Shown here: positions 6,667 to 7,532 of the stretch, piece by piece
Layout: each line of letters opens with the position of its first letter
Position numbering within the stretch: position 1 is the stretch's first letter
Origin: Candidatus Solibacter sp.
Lineage (GTDB): Bacteria; Acidobacteriota; Terriglobia; Bryobacterales; Bryobacteraceae
Direction of reading: 5' to 3'
NCBI GenBank assembly: GCA_017883345.1
Contig: JADGNT010000225.1
Span: 1-7,532, forward strand
Length of the DNA stretch: 7,532 nt
Made by a program: the position numbers and the translations under genes
Notes under the pieces: generated by a model
What the model was told of the DNA's origin: nothing
The model's input: the letters and a program-made list of their open reading frames with translations, nothing else
Databases searched by the model: none

Positions 6667-6688
6667 CGAGAGGAAAACGGTTTTTGCC

Positions 6689-7276
6689 ATGGAATCGGAA
6701 ACCATCGTCGAAGGACTGAAAAAGTACGGAATCGGCGGCAAATTGAGACGCCTTCGTCTCCGCAAGAGTATGGGACTACTGGAGCTCAGCAAACACACAG
6801 GCCTCTCGCCCGCGTTGCTGTCCAAACTGGAGCGCGACCTGATGCATCCGACGCTGCCAACGCTGTTGCGAATCGCCCTGGTTTTCAGTGTGGGCCTGGA
6901 TTATTTCTTCACTCCGGAACCTAAGCCGGTTCTGGAGATCGTCCGCAAAAGCGATCGTATGCGCTTTCCGGATTCGCCCGACGCCGGCAAGGTCGCCTAC
7001 TATTTCGAGAGCCTCGATTTCCCCGTTCCGCAGCGTGCACTGACCTCTTTCCTGGCCGAATTCGAATCCATTGAGATGAAGGACAACCGGTTCCACAACC
7101 ACCCGGGAATCGAGTTCCTGTACGTGATCTCCGGCAAAGTGGAACTACACACTGGTGGGGAAATACACGAGCTATCTGAAAGTGACGCCATCTACTTCGA
7201 TTCCACGGTGCCGCATAGTTATCGCAGGATTGGGGCAAAGCGCGCCACGGCTCTGGTGGTGACCGTGGGGTCCTAA
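6689..7276 (+). CDS. XRE-family transcriptional regulator with C-terminal cupin sensor
   Basis: 195 residues, the usual size for XRE-cupin regulators. Residues about 16-73 form a Cro/CI helix-turn-helix: IGGKLRRLRLRKSMGLLELS, then KHTGLSPALLSKLERD containing the recognition helix, and PTLPTLLRIALVFSVGLDYFF. The cupin barrel covers about 120-190. Its first motif HNHPGIEFLYVISG gives H136, H138 and E142, and the second (DAIYFDSTVPHSY) gives H176, so the full metal-ligand set is present and a metal-dependent ligand site is plausible. The family binds small molecules through the cupin and represses or activates nearby genes. I chose the ATG at 6689 because the HTH follows at normal spacing; in-frame GTG 6626 or TTG 6566 would add basic residues with no ribosome binding site. 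AGAGGA lies 14 bases upstream, rather far. The divergent DUF378 operon is the likely target. The ligand is unknown. Confidence 0.92.
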   Translation: MESETIVEGLKKYGIGGKLRRLRLRKSMGLLELSKHTGLSPALLSKLERDLMHPTLPTLLRIALVFSVGLDYFFTPEPKPVLEIVRKSDRMRFPDSPDAGKVAYYFESLDFPVPQRALTSFLAEFESIEMKDNRFHNHPGIEFLYVISGKVELHTGGEIHELSESDAIYFDSTVPHSYRRIGAKRATALVVTVGS

Positions 7277-7532
7277 TAGCCCGTTCTAGTCGAATCACGG
7301 CGCATACGGAAACAATCCACCAAGCCGTGTATACGATCCAAACGTCGAGGTACTTCCTGCAAGGGCCGGCGATTGCTCCCGATATGTGGATTTAAACCGG
7401 CCAATGTTCTGAGTGGGGGCTCGCCACGGCCATCGCAAAGCTGTATTCTTTTTTCGTTCGAAACTGATTTAGCCGGAGGGTGAAGGCCCGGCCAGCAGAT
7501 CGAAAACTTTGCCAGAGAACGGTCAGCGGCGG
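7277..7532. other. Right-edge stretch without a supportable gene
   Basis: Downstream of the regulator there is a second stop (TAG) two bases after the TAA region, then AT-richer sequence with several stops in all plus frames. GGCCGG (7364-7369) and CCGGCC (7397-7402) could pair across a 27-base loop, but no T-tract follows closely, so I do not call a terminator. A T-rich run at 7449-7454 is not preceded by a good stem. No tRNA, repeat array or insertion end is visible. Confidence 0.4.

Noticed and set aside
7364..7402. GGCCGG...CCGGCC inverted repeat as a terminator for the regulator
   Set aside because: The 27-base loop is too long and no T-run follows the second arm.
7395..7532. Minus-strand frame open to the right edge (ending near 7395)
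   Set aside because: About 46 codons run in from the edge without family likeness or clear codon bias. It could be the 3' end of a gene beyond the window, but it cannot be supported from this sequence.
1..7532. CRISPR array, tRNA, rRNA or insertion sequence
   Set aside because: I saw no regularly spaced repeats, no cloverleaf-like sequence, no transposase and no terminal inverted repeats with target duplications.

Overview
The window reads as chromosomal DNA from a GC-rich bacterium, most likely an Acidobacteriota member (Solibacter/Bryobacter-like). The main clue is the remnant of a Ser/Thr kinase fused to a TolB/PD40 propeller, an architecture greatly expanded in that group. This is an inference from protein style, not a database result.

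Layout. Bases 1-1160 are decayed. They hold a very GC3-rich coding fragment that runs in from the left edge and seems to change frame near base 207, then a kinase-PD40 pseudogene that has lost its whole middle. From 1163 to 6529 eight genes lie on the minus strand, tightly packed. In transcription order they are: a DUF378 membrane protein, a secreted fasciclin (FAS1) protein, an NAD(P)-binding SDR with a DUF2867-type C-terminus, a secreted ATP10/thioredoxin-like protein without redox cysteines, an SRPBCC protein, an unidentified four-helix membrane protein, ferrochelatase (hemH) and a T4 endonuclease V-type pyrimidine-dimer glycosylase. Several junctions overlap or are only 10-12 bases apart (FAS1/SDR, SDR/ATP10-like, ATP10-like/SRPBCC, membrane protein/hemH), so at least two translationally coupled blocks are likely, possibly one long operon. 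Divergent from them, at 6689-7276 on the plus strand, is an XRE-cupin regulator. The 159-base space between it and the DUF378 gene holds three short inverted repeats, a candidate minus-strand promoter and a hairpin at the predicted start of the minus-strand mRNA. Bases 7277-7532 contain no gene I can support.

How the genes may work together. A UV-lesion glycosylase, the enzyme that consumes photosensitising porphyrin, a START-type lipid/ligand-binding protein, an SDR-DUF2867 protein and two envelope proteins under one divergent small-molecule-sensing regulator resemble a light/UV or photo-oxidative stress module. The individual family calls are well supported. The shared function is a hypothesis.
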